DNA of 64,000 nt from NCBI GenBank assembly GCA_009733775.1, contig WOGZ01000191.1, positions 1 to 64,000 on the forward strand, written 5' to 3'. Source of the DNA: Alectoria sarmentosa. Its lineage: Eukaryota > Ascomycota > Lecanoromycetes > Lecanorales > Parmeliaceae. The translations under genes and the position numbers were made by a program. Shown piece by piece: positions 46,980 through 56,968 of the stretch. The stretch's first letter is position 1; the number at the start of each line of letters is the position of its first letter. Under the pieces are notes generated by a model that was given only the letters and a program-made list of their open reading frames with translations, searched no databases and was not told where the DNA came from.

Positions 46980-47460
46980 TAATTTTGTAAGAGATAATAT
47001 AATTTTTAGATTTGGCGATATAATTTTGAAGTATATTATAAATGATGTATGATAATAATAAAAAGAGAGTTTATATCGTAAATATTAATACGCGTAAATA
47101 TTAATTTAAGTATTTATAATATATAAAATAAAATAAAATATATAAAAGTAATTATGTAATAATGTAAATATATTATAATTTATCGAAAATAATAAACATT
47201 TAAAAATAATATTTAGCAATCTATAATATTTTAAATTGTTTATCTTTTTGTTTAATTTCGTATATTATTTAAATTTAATTATAATTTTTAAAATTATAAT
47301 TATTTAAATAAAAATAAGAAAAATGTTTATAAATTAATAAATTTGTTTTTTTTAATTTAATTTCTTTTTGTCGTTATTGATTGTGCGTAATACTTGTTAC
47401 AAAGTTGAAATATTGAACAAATAGATAAATTTCATTATAAATAATAGCATTAGCTTATCT
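46980..47460. repeat. Extremely AT-rich patch, RIP-like
   Basis: About 480 bp made almost only of A and T (long runs of TATAAT, AAATTA, TTTAAA), with sharp edges against balanced sequence on both sides. No open frame, and no recognisable mitochondrial gene, rRNA or tRNA. Such islands in Pezizomycotina usually come from repeat-induced C-to-T mutation of transposon copies; that origin is an inference. Confidence 0.7.
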
Positions 47461-49849
47461 CATTAACGATAGTAAGATATCGTCTTCTCTCTTCGATAAC
47501 AGCGACAGCAACCTAGATATGAGAAGTACATATGCGACAACGGTGTTTGTGAGGTACAGGTCGTGGGGGCCACGATGAGTCAAGGTGGCTACTGGTAGGG
47601 TGACTGTCCAGAGCTGAGTTGCGCGACAAAGGATCTTCAGCTCGGTCGAGATTTGTAGACAATTTTGCGGCAAGGCTTTCCGTCCATCATTGATGATCCA
47701 TGAGAGCAAGGCTCTTTCCAAGGTTGTCGTCCCAGCCCCCCAAGTCCATATTTTGGCGGATGACACAGAAATGGAATTGATAGCCTTGACAGACAGCAGA
47801 ACGTCTTTGCATCGTCCAAGGGTTTTGTTCACGGCTTGTGGCGGTCTTGACCAGACGACTCTGTTACTTAACGAGAAAGAGGTACTGTGGTGTTGGAGAA
47901 GGCGTGCGTTGTGGGGTATTAGGTCTAAGGTTCCAGCAGCTCGGGTCACTCAAAGTCCTGGACATTAAGAATTAGTCATGCGTCAAGATCTAGGATAACA
48001 CATCAGGTGAAGGATTGTCTGGACGCCACGCATAGAAACCTTTCGGAGATGCATCTGATTCGAGCCGAGCTTGGGGGTCATGCAGACGAGACTTCCCAAT
48101 GGACGTGGGCGCCAAGATTCCTGTACATGCCAAGACTTGTGCGCCGATATATCGGATAATGTCCCACCTGAAGGGTTGCCAAGACGATGCGCTTAGAAGA
48201 CGTTTGGAATTGCGCCTAGACTCTGTTCTATTCAGGACTCGAGGCCCGTAACACGCCAAAAACCAGGTCCCTGAAGTTCAGTCCTTGCACTTCCAGGGCA
48301 TAATTATGGGCTCCCCTCTACAGGGCTACTTTCCAGGAGTAGGATTAGGGCTGGTGTTATAGCTGTGCAGGGTCTTTGCATAGCGGGCTGGCCCCATGGT
48401 TCCCGAGCAGTGATTTGGCAATTTTTCAGCAGTCCATTGATCACAGGTCTTTACGGAGCGACTCAGTGGTGTGGCTGCTTATGGGAGCTAGCATGGAGGC
48501 AGCCTGCTATGCAACAACCCTGTGAGTTATATCTAGGCGTTCCAAGGAAATCCTTTGGGGACCCTCGCTGTGGGGTCGCCTTCCGAGGGTATGGTCAGGG
48601 CTGTGACTAGCGCTATCCCGGGATTTTGGGGCTTGCTTCCGTAGTTCCGGCCCTAATGCATGAACCATAATGCATGCTTATCGATCATCACGCCGAATGC
48701 AGGCTTACATACAGCTGGGCAAGGGAGGAAACTCGTTCAATCGGGGTACGCTGTCAAGTTGATCTACAGAGTGCAGCGTCGCTAAGCACCTTCAAGTATA
48801 GTCAAACTTCGGCATATTCGGCATGGGTTCTACGACTAATTCTCGTGGGCACATGCAAAGCACTCTCCCCAACCGAACTTTTCTTCCCATCCCTGATGAC
48901 CTGTTCGATTGTTCCAGATCGTTCCATGCATCTTTCTTTCGCCTAATGTGTGCCATACAGGTTTGCTAGTAGTTCTTTCTTGCCATGCAGTCTTTACCCA
49001 TGGGCAGATCATACATACTTCCTATCATTCACCACTGCACCTGCTGAGATGACCTTTATTCCGGCCGAGTGCTCCATCATGCAAGAGAGCGGATTTGGCT
49101 TTGCCCAGGCCGTGGAAGACCTCGTGGTGGTAGCTGTGCATAATACCGAACGAATTGCGTTCGTACCCCCCCTTCCGATAGTAGTATTCCGGACATCTCT
49201 ACGGCATCATTATCAGTAACCGTTAGATACGATCCTATACCCGCGATCTGCATCAATCCCTCCCGTGGGTACGCTTAAAGGCTCGAAGAAAGATCAAAGA
49301 TTCAAGCGACGGGAAAGGAGCCTTACGACAATACAATTGCACGACCCAGAGGAGAATTGTGCAAAATATTCGGCCAATTCCACAACCTGGTCAGGATACG
49401 ATGGCCCCGCGTGAAGATGTATTTGTAGCCTTTATAGGCGTGGCAGGCGCAGATAAAAGCTATGTAATTTTCAGCGTGTTCGGCGAGGTGGAAAGGCTGG
49501 TCTTCTTCAATTTAAGTAAAGCGTCATCTGACGGAATGGCGTTCCCCGGCAGGCTGGCCGCCAAGATTGACAATCCTTTCACCCGAAAATCTCTGTCAGA
49601 AGAAGATGGACATCTTATTCGTATCTTCTCAAACATTATATTCGCTGACCTATGATCAGTCGATGACTTATTCTGACCAATACATTTGATTCGATTAACT
49701 CACAGCTACTATCTAAAGAATACTAAAGAAGTACACTGATGAATAATGATGCAGGGTGCAGGAAAATTATGTATACGTCTAATACATATTTCGACGACAT
49801 TCTTTAGAATGTTCTCGTACAATACATTGGTCCTACGAAAAGACTACTA
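47461..49849. other. Gene-free accessory stretch, possible degraded sequence
   Basis: 2.4 kb without any domain I can defend. The frame at 49359-49655 holds a faint P-loop-like string (FIGVAGADKS), but too little else to name it. Confidence 0.5.
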
Positions 49850-51365
49850 TCTTAAGTCTTCGCGCTTACACGACCGCTGCTTCGGTACAAGAGACCTTCT
49901 CGGATCAGGAACGTCACCGGTTTGGTCTCCATCCTAAGGAAAGGGGTCGACTAAACGACGCAAAAGACCTTGAGACCAAAGCTACACGCTGGTCAGCCCG
50001 CTGGGTATCTCAGACGGTCTAAACAAAAATGGAGAGATCTCGACTCAACTTCTAACGTTTGGGTAAGTGAATCTCGAAGCTTGCTATCCTGAAACCGCTT
50101 GAGACATGTTACTCTAAAGATCAGGGTGCCTACTAAACGAAGCAATATTGACTCCGATAATCCAGCGGTTTTCGAGATGGGTGACGTAACCCCAATTAAG
50201 CAGAATGAGATTCCCAGACCTCGATTAATTCGAATTCTTTCTCAACAAGGAATGATAAATCATTACGGCCTGGATTCGGACGGAGCGACGCTTGTAGCTG
50301 CTCGACTGCGGCAGAGGGTCCGTGAACTTGCTTATGGACGAGGATCTGGACTTGATGAGGATGCCGAGCGATGTGTCTTGGCTGGTGATGCCGGTGTCCC
50401 CTAGGATCGTCAGTAAAAGGCAAGCTTTCGAGCGTGCAGGTTGCGAAAAAGGACTTTACATCAGAAGGAGACATAGAAGCGATCAGACGAGACTATGTTA
50501 ACGCAACAAGCTTCCTTGCCAAATATGCAGACATTATCGTGGTGAATGTCTCCTGTGCCAATGCAACAGGATACCGGAACCTTTCGCAAATTGAACCTCT
50601 AACCAAGATGGTTACTGATGTTATTGCTGCAGCTGCATCAGTAGATAGGAAGGTGAAGTTGAGAACAATGGTAAAGGTAAGTCCGGACGAAGATACGGAA
50701 GAGCAGATCGCCAGCATATGCACTGCGGTATGAAGGTCCGGTGTGGTGTATGGAGTTGTCGTCGGGAACACAATTATTTCAAAACCTGAGGGGATAAGCT
50801 TGTCGAAAACCGAGGCCGCTGTCATGGAAGAGCGAGGCGGCTACTCTGGTCCGCAGCTTTTCCATCGTACCGTAAGCCTTGTGAAAAAGTATCGTCGGAT
50901 ATTAGATTATTCTTTGCACGAGCAAAATGCATCGCAGCAAACGCAGCTGCAGCCTGATGAGGCTAGGGCCATCAGGATCGAGGCGTCGGTCAAACGCGAT
51001 GAACGCAATCTGAAAGAGGTCTCGGGGAGACATTCATCACCCACGACAGGCGGCATGGGGTCAGATATTACTTCTGCTCGTGGTTCGACCTCTTCGCAGC
51101 ACCTCGAGCAATCGTCCACATCAAACGTACCCGCACAGCCAGCTGCACTCACTTGGAAGATTATTTTCTACACCGGGGGGAAATCACGACTGGGCAGCAA
51201 GCATTGGAAGGACTGAATGCTGGGGCTTCGGTGGCTCAGATATATACACTGGTATGATCTTATAAAATATAAAGGTGCTATCTGCTCACGATTCCTACGA
51301 CAAGCTCTTATTTATGGTAGTGTGGGGAAAATAGCTTCTACGAAACAGAAGATGAGGCATGAACC
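49850..51365 (+). pseudogene. Decayed class 2 dihydroorotate dehydrogenase relic
   Basis: Broken fragments follow the order of the mitochondrial quinone-dependent enzyme of pyrimidine synthesis: FGLHPKERGR near 49920; SPLGISDGLNKNGEIS near 50000 followed by a GTAAGT donor, so an old intron is still visible; FEMGDVTPIKQNEIPRPRL; GMINHYGLDSDGA; VQVAKKDFTSEGDIEAIRRD; ADIIVVNVSCAN; VKVSPDEDTEEQI; VVGNTII; GGYSGPQLFHRTVSLVKKY; ALEGLNAGASVAQIYT; and LIYGSVGKIASTKQ near 51320. Breaks include a frameshift near 50400, an in-frame TGA at 50731-50733 where the family has Trp, a frameshift in the G/A run near 51180, and an insertion near 51260-51290. The product would be non-functional. The essential copy is presumably elsewhere. 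Confidence 0.85.
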
Positions 51366-51959
51366 CCCGAAAGGCCCTCAAGTCAAATGTCTGACCGAAG
51401 AAGGTGGTTGAAAGGAGAAGCCACCTGGAGTATGGTTGGGTTTCCATATACTTTTAGCACCTTCTGGACTTTGGCAGAAGAATTAGTCTTCGTCTTACAG
51501 ATTGATCATCTTTCTTGAAAGCTCTATTGCTCTCCATCAACCCTCGCATCAAGAAGCATCCAGATAAGCGTCGTCACGAGAAGTAAGGAACAGAATAGTG
51601 GGAAGGCGGTCAGTAATGTCCTTGCACCCTTCCCCCCCCCCCCTTCATTTCCAGAACCTCCATCGACAGGCTGCCAAAAGCTGCCCCTATCAAACGCATC
51701 AAAGAAGAACTTGGATAAAGCTGCAGGCAAAGTAAGACTCAGTGATAACGCTATTATCTTTTCCAATTGTATCTGGCTTTGCTGATAGGACTTGACAGAA
51801 GCGACAGTATGTCCGTGGCAAGCCGCCACCATGCCATGTATGTGGAAGGCAGTGCCGCAGTAACTTCCCTTCCCTTCAGAGACAACAGTTCAAATCACAC
51901 ACAACGACCCGCATCCCCTGTCTTGAACCGGGATGCAATGAAATCTTCACAACACCGGA

Positions 51960-53060
51960 AAGTTTAAATCTGCAGCAAACTGGGATTTCGTCAAGGGAAA
52001 TGGGAAAGTCGACTCCTCCCAATGCAGGGGAACCTTCTACAACCAACACAGCCTGGAAGCCCACATGGTAACGCATGTCAAGGAATTCATAAGTCCGTTC
52101 ACCCGTCATAGACACTCTTGTAACTACACCTAATTTAGGTGCGAGCCTTGTGGAACATATACCGACATAGCTATGGCAAGAATCCAACATAATTCGACGT
52201 GTTCAAGATATACGTGCTCGAATTGTGAAAAAAGAGGACCATGCGATGAGCATGAGAGTCATAAGGCAACTTGTAATCTCAACAACATTTGGAAGAACGG
52301 ATCAAAGACCATGACCGTTGAAGACTTTCAGATAGGTGCGACCAAGTTGCAGGAATATTCGGATGCCAACAAGATTGAGGTCAGTGACCAAGCAGATAGA
52401 TTTCGATCTTTGTAGGAATGCCAGTCGCCAAGTCTGTTTTTTATTGATACCAAGTTCGCAGGCGAACTGCTGCCGGAGATTTGCGTCATGAAAGCAGACG
52501 GAGAGGTGATCGTCGATATTGTCGTTAATCACCAAACCCAGATCCAAACATGCTACGATCAAGCGAAGTACGACATGCTGCGCAATCAAGTCACCAAGGT
52601 CTACAGGACTGACAGAGATCAAAACTTTCCAGGCACGACAGTGGAAGGAATTGAAGAAGCCTTGATCGATGGAGGCTTCGGTCCGAAGTCTGTTCTTGCA
52701 GAATGATCCTCAGGTCGCGGCAATTATTGGAAGCTCTTCAATCTGCTCAACAACCTTGGTCTGGAACATCTCGTGCCTTCAAAAGCCAACAGTTGGCAAT
52801 TTTTGTTAGATTGGAGCAACATGGTAAAGAAATCGAAAGCGGCTTTGGACTGCCGCTTATCATTGCTTCGTCTAGAGCTACAGCCTGGCGATATGTAATT
52901 GCCCCGGCACGCACACGAGCCGGGCCAGATACGTTGATGCTGCTGAAGGTGACACAATTGTATCTTGACCATGTCACAAACCTGAGGCAGAAAACGTAAG
53001 CAAGAATCACAGACTTCTTTCGGGGCCTTGGCACATCCGATTCATCTACCATCTTGGAAG
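51960..53060 (+). pseudogene. Relic of a zinc-finger / 3'-5' exonuclease-like (RNase H fold) gene
   Basis: Fragments in two or three frames read as zinc-finger-like segments (CRGTFYNQHSLEAHMVTH; CEPCGTYTDIAMARIQH; then repeated Cys/His pairs to about 52290). After a TAG near 52413 comes an RNase H-fold exonuclease-like segment: LFFIDTKFAGELLPEICVM, IVDIVVNHQT, FPGTTVEGIEEALIDGGFG, with a tail (RAGPDTLMLLKVTQLYL) in another frame near 52920-52970. DEDD exonucleases have D-x-E in motif I; here the site reads D-T-K, so even an intact copy of this segment would have lost a metal ligand. Family assignment is from recall of motif pattern, so it is moderate. Confidence 0.55.
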
Positions 53061-54344
53061 ACTTTGGCGAGGACGAACATGGATCCTGTACATACATAAA
53101 ATAATAATAAGTGAGGTATGCTCTTCCGTCTTGGCCACTGAGTGCCTCTGACTTCGTTTAAGCCACAGTCTATGGTCGAGCTGGTACGAATGCTCGAAAA
53201 GGGATGCAAGAAGAGATTAGGAAGGGCCCAAAGGTCGAAAGTCCATGGAACACGGGCGTGGGCGAGTGAACTAAGGGCCCTTCACTGTCCACAACTCGCA
53301 GAGGCGGAGGTAACCCGTATGCACTGCATGCTCTATTCATACTGTGAGAATTGCCGACGACAAAGTATGCCGAATAGCAAGCTACTCGCTCTTGCTGCCA
53401 AAGTTGCTGATACGACAGCCGTTTCGGTAGATATCGAGGCATAACGTGTATACAGCCGACTGCGGTGACAACTGTTTCTTGTATGCGAACACATGTCGAT
53501 CCTTATCTCTTTGCGTTCTTGAGACTTTGCTCTCGGGCGAGTATCGGTGAAAGCATTTACAGGAAGAACGTTCAAAAATCCAGAGCACATTAGACATGAT
53601 TCCTTTTTCCACAATTATTCCTTTTATTAATACAGGCCAATTGAAAACTTTGAATGACCACGTTCTTCGACAGGACGAGGATACAGCGCAAAGCTCGCAT
53701 GGATTCAATGGAGACTAGGACTACGGGCTTGCGTTTCAGCTTAATGATCTCATCCTCTGACTGAGCAAGAAGCGCCCGGCTATATGCGGGTCCGTGAGTA
53801 CTGTATTCGTAGCTGTTGCCATGTGCATCGTCGGGAACGAGAAGAGGATGGCGATCGAGGAAGTCTTGATAGCAGGGAGGCTTGAATAGTAGTGATTGAC
53901 TTGATCGACTTGAGATAGTATGTGTTGATTGAGTCATGTCCATGATGGTCGAGGGCTGCTTTTGATGTCTCGTCAGACTGGCTCCAGCTTTGCCTACCTA
54001 CCCTTGACCTAGGTAGCGTCAGTGAGGCTATGCCAATGTACACCAGAGCAATATGCTAGGAATGTCAAAAACAGCGAGGAAGTTCGATGGGTCAAAGGTC
54101 AAAAAGTGAGGTCGATGCGTAAAAAGGCTTTGGCCGATCCGATTCTAGCGGGCTTTCCCGTGTTCCACATTCCATTCCACTTGATTATCTATATGCTGGC
54201 TTGGCAAAAATCAGCCAATCAGCTTCTCACTTCACTTCACTTCACAACAAAAACGCGAACCTTCCTTTCGCATTTTTTGATCCTCTCTCGACTCATTTCA
54301 CTCCTCACACTTTGACCTTTTTCTACCTTCACCACTCTAGAAGC
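53061..54344. other. Intergenic region, one doubtful open frame
   Basis: No recognised gene. The minus-strand frame at 53590-53943 (117 aa) has a plausible N-terminal half (hydrophilic, then PPCYQDFLDRHPLLVPDDA), but no known domain and a nonsensical tail. It could be a small hypothetical gene or a remnant. Confidence 0.4.
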
Positions 54345-55413
54345 ATGGCGAGGACAACCCATGCCAATCGCATGAAGCCAGTCTCTTCAAAACCACCGGC
54401 TACCATACCATATGCATCCCCTGCCTCAAATTCCAAGTTCCCCCCTCAACTTCGCTTTCCTCTCCTCGTGGCCTTTAGCCTGACAATTTCCTCCCTTCTA
54501 TATTCGTTTGTTTCGCCCTTCACGAGCGGTGACCTCGCTACCGTTAGCAGGAGCCGCGACAATTGGTGGGAAATAGCTGGATTACTTGTTTGGAAGGCTA
54601 CTCAGCTGGCTGTTGGGTGGTACGGAGGCTTCGACAGTATGATTTCAGCATCTTTGATAGCGGCACACAATTGACGTGGGTCCTATAGGTACCGACTTCG
54701 CTGCTCTGACTTTCCTGACGCACGTGCCATATCACTATTTCCTCTCGACCTTCTACCAGATCAGGCCAACGACCTCGGCTTACTGCATCGCCATTGATAC
54801 CTTGACGGCCTATGTTCCGTTCTACACTCTCAAAGTCTCCTCCAGCATTCACAGCGTCAAGACCCCCAAAGGTATCGCCGCGAACCGTTCAGTGATCAAC
54901 GACACCGGTGTACAGATATACACGAGCCTTCTCGCCGCAGGCATTTACACTGTGGTGGTCTTTGGCAGCTATGGCACCTGGCTGCCGGTTTATCTTGTAA
55001 CCCATTTTGATGGCATCCGTGACATCTCCGCAGCGTATAGCCCGAACTTCCCATGGCTCATTCTATCATTTCTACCTACTGGCTTTGCAGCAAAGGTGTT
55101 CCTCTTCACGCCGGCTACAGCAGCGAAAGCTGACAAACATGACAAAGAAACAGCTGCGTTCAATCCAGAGACTGCTACATTTGGAGAGACCGTTTTGTAC
55201 AATCTCTGGGGATTTTCACACAGAGCGAGGACACTGATCAAGAGAACTGCCACGTTGGTTGTTGTTGGCGGAGTACACACTGTACTTCAAACATACGGTT
55301 CCCTGGAAGGTGCGGAGTTCTTGGGTGCTGCAGGGTGGTCCAGTGTATGGGGTCTGGCAGCGACCCTGACTGGCGCAGCATTCCTATGGGTCGGAGACGT
55401 GGATGGTGTGTAA
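54345..55413 (+). CDS. Multi-pass integral membrane protein, function unknown
   Basis: Exons 54345-54636 and 54689-55413 flank a 52-bp intron and give 338 aa. A short basic, Ser/Pro-rich N-terminus precedes about six hydrophobic segments, including FPLLVAFSLTISSLLYSFV, LLVWKATQLAVGWYGGF, LLAAGIYTVVVFGSYGTWLP, PWLILSFLPTGFAAKVFLF and SVWGLAATLTGAAFLWVG. A soluble loop follows the fifth (ATAAKADKHDKETAAFNPET). It has the appearance of a conserved fungal membrane protein, but I cannot name a family or transport activity. The intron contains an in-frame TGA, so splicing is required. Confidence 0.78.
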
Positions 55414-55714
55414 AGTCGGGAATTATTCCAGAGGGAAGGCCAAGATTTTGGGGAGAGATTCACTAGTGGTGGGTGATAGAAGACTGGCTCGAAAGCGATT
55501 CGAGGAGCTGGCGTTCGGCAGGATATACCACGAGAGCTTCATCTTCCTTGGATTGCAGTCTTCAGATCTGAACTTTCGGCGTCGCCAGCACAAAGTCTTT
55601 CACAGCTTAAGCCTTTTCGAAAGGCTCTTCAAGTCCCAAAGTGTCTTCCATGTGGTACGGAACATGTACTGCCATGGGAGGGACTTTCTCCATCTATATT
55701 TGTTTCATGGAAAA
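55414..55714. other. Convergent 3' flanks, nothing recognised
   Basis: 300 bp between the stop codons of the membrane protein (plus) and SEN15 (minus); probably two overlapping 3' UTRs. Confidence 0.5.
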
Positions 55715-56269
55715 TCAATTCTGTCTGGGTTTCACAATGCCATCATGCACGACATAGTATACAACAGTGCTATCATCGCCCAACGTAGCCAACAGCACTC
55801 TCTTTCCACCCCGCCTCTTTCCCTTGACCTCATCCCGTATCTGCCATCCATCATCCTGCCCCTTCTCATCCGGCGGTTCTTCCCCTACCCCATCAAAAAC
55901 CTCGGCGAACTTCCTCAGTGACCACCTCTCCAGCAAGTGCGTCGGCAGCACCCACTCCCTCTCCACTCCGACCTCGTCATCATCCTTCACCCCCGCCTTC
56001 AACTCCTCAACCTGCTGATCCGGATGCACGTAGATCCTCTTCGGGGGCAGCCCCGATATCAGCGGCCGTGGGAGCGGGGCTCGGGTGAGGGGAGAGTGCG
56101 TGTGGATGCGGAGCGAGGTCCACGAATGCTGATGTTGGAGATTGTGGAGGATTTGGAGCGCGAGGTGGTGGTGGTGGTGGTGGTGGGGGGGGGAGTGAGT
56201 GGACGGAGAGGGATGGGAGGAGGAGATGAGGGAGGCGAGGGCGGACGGCGGAGGTATGACGGCGGTCAT
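55715..56269 (-). CDS. SEN15: tRNA-splicing endonuclease subunit Sen15
   Basis: A single exon of 184 aa. The ATG at 56269 is the first true ATG of the frame; the frame extends to a GTG at 56341 that was not used. After a Ser/Pro/His-rich N-terminus with a seven-His run come the conserved blocks of fungal Sen15: LISGLPPKRIYVHPDQQ, EWVLPTHLLERWSLRKFAEV and the C-terminal LATLGDDSTVVYYVVHDGIV. Sen15 is the small non-catalytic subunit of the Sen2-Sen34-Sen15-Sen54 complex that cuts pre-tRNA introns, and it pairs with Sen34. The His run is encoded by a (GTG)n tract at about 56166-56187 and may vary in length. Confidence 0.9.
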   Translation of the reverse strand: MTAVIPPPSALASLISSSHPSPSTHSPPHHHHHHHLALQILHNLQHQHSWTSLRIHTHSPLTRAPLPRPLISGLPPKRIYVHPDQQVEELKAGVKDDDEVGVEREWVLPTHLLERWSLRKFAEVFDGVGEEPPDEKGQDDGWQIRDEVKGKRRGGKRVLLATLGDDSTVVYYVVHDGIVKPRQN

Positions 56270-56968
56270 GGAGAGTGGACGTTGCTCCCCGATTTTGTTT
56301 CTCTGTGAGATTGAGGAGCCCAAAAGGTTGGTTAAGCTCACGATTAAGTTTGTCGAGAAGGATTGATTTGTCGAGTCAGGCGGGGTCGTCGCTGGTGTTG
56401 CACCCTAAGTTGCTGGCTCGGAGGTCTGGATGGTTACGGAACATGATCAGTAATCACTGTGCAGGTTTTCTGATAGTACAAGTTGGAGCGGTTGATAGAC
56501 CTGGTCTGCTAATTAGCAACAATGTGTCAATACGAGAGTGTCTGGATTATTAGTAGAACCGCGTACTTATTAGAAGTTCGGCTTTCTTGTTAAATATCTG
56601 TAGCCAATCAGCATTGAGCCACGATGCAGGGTCCACCCTAATTGCGACGAGGAAATGGATCCATCTCTGTTGAATACCTTATTTACCATGACCTCTCCTC
56701 TTGCAAAATTCACACATTTCTCTTCATTGCCTCTCACTACTGCCTTCGTCGTATCAGAATTACCCTATTGGAATCGAGAGTGAGCGACCAAGAGACTGAG
56801 CATTGTCAACGACATCATAACCTACCCGGTCCGTCGACCGCCAAGATCCGGTACGAGTACAAGCTCAACAATGTCCCTCATCTGAAGGACCCAGACCTAC
56901 AGGACTCGAACGGCTTCAGCCAAGCACCAAACGGAAAGCCTTACAGTATAAACGGTCGCGCCCCAGTA

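Noticed and set aside
46980..47460. Nuclear insertion of mitochondrial DNA
   Set aside because: Composition would fit, but there is no mitochondrial coding frame, tRNA or rRNA signature; RIP-type mutation is the simpler reading. Not excluded without a search.
49359..49655. Relic of a P-loop GTPase or ATPase (FIGVAGADKS)
   Set aside because: Only one degenerate motif; the remainder of the frame supports no family.
55767..56308. Plus-strand frames over SEN15
   Set aside because: They are antisense shadows of a conserved gene and have compositionally biased translations.
56642..56968. N-terminal extension of the DUF2985 protein
   Set aside because: The extension has no ATG (it opens at TTG) and its translation looks like a 5' untranslated leader.
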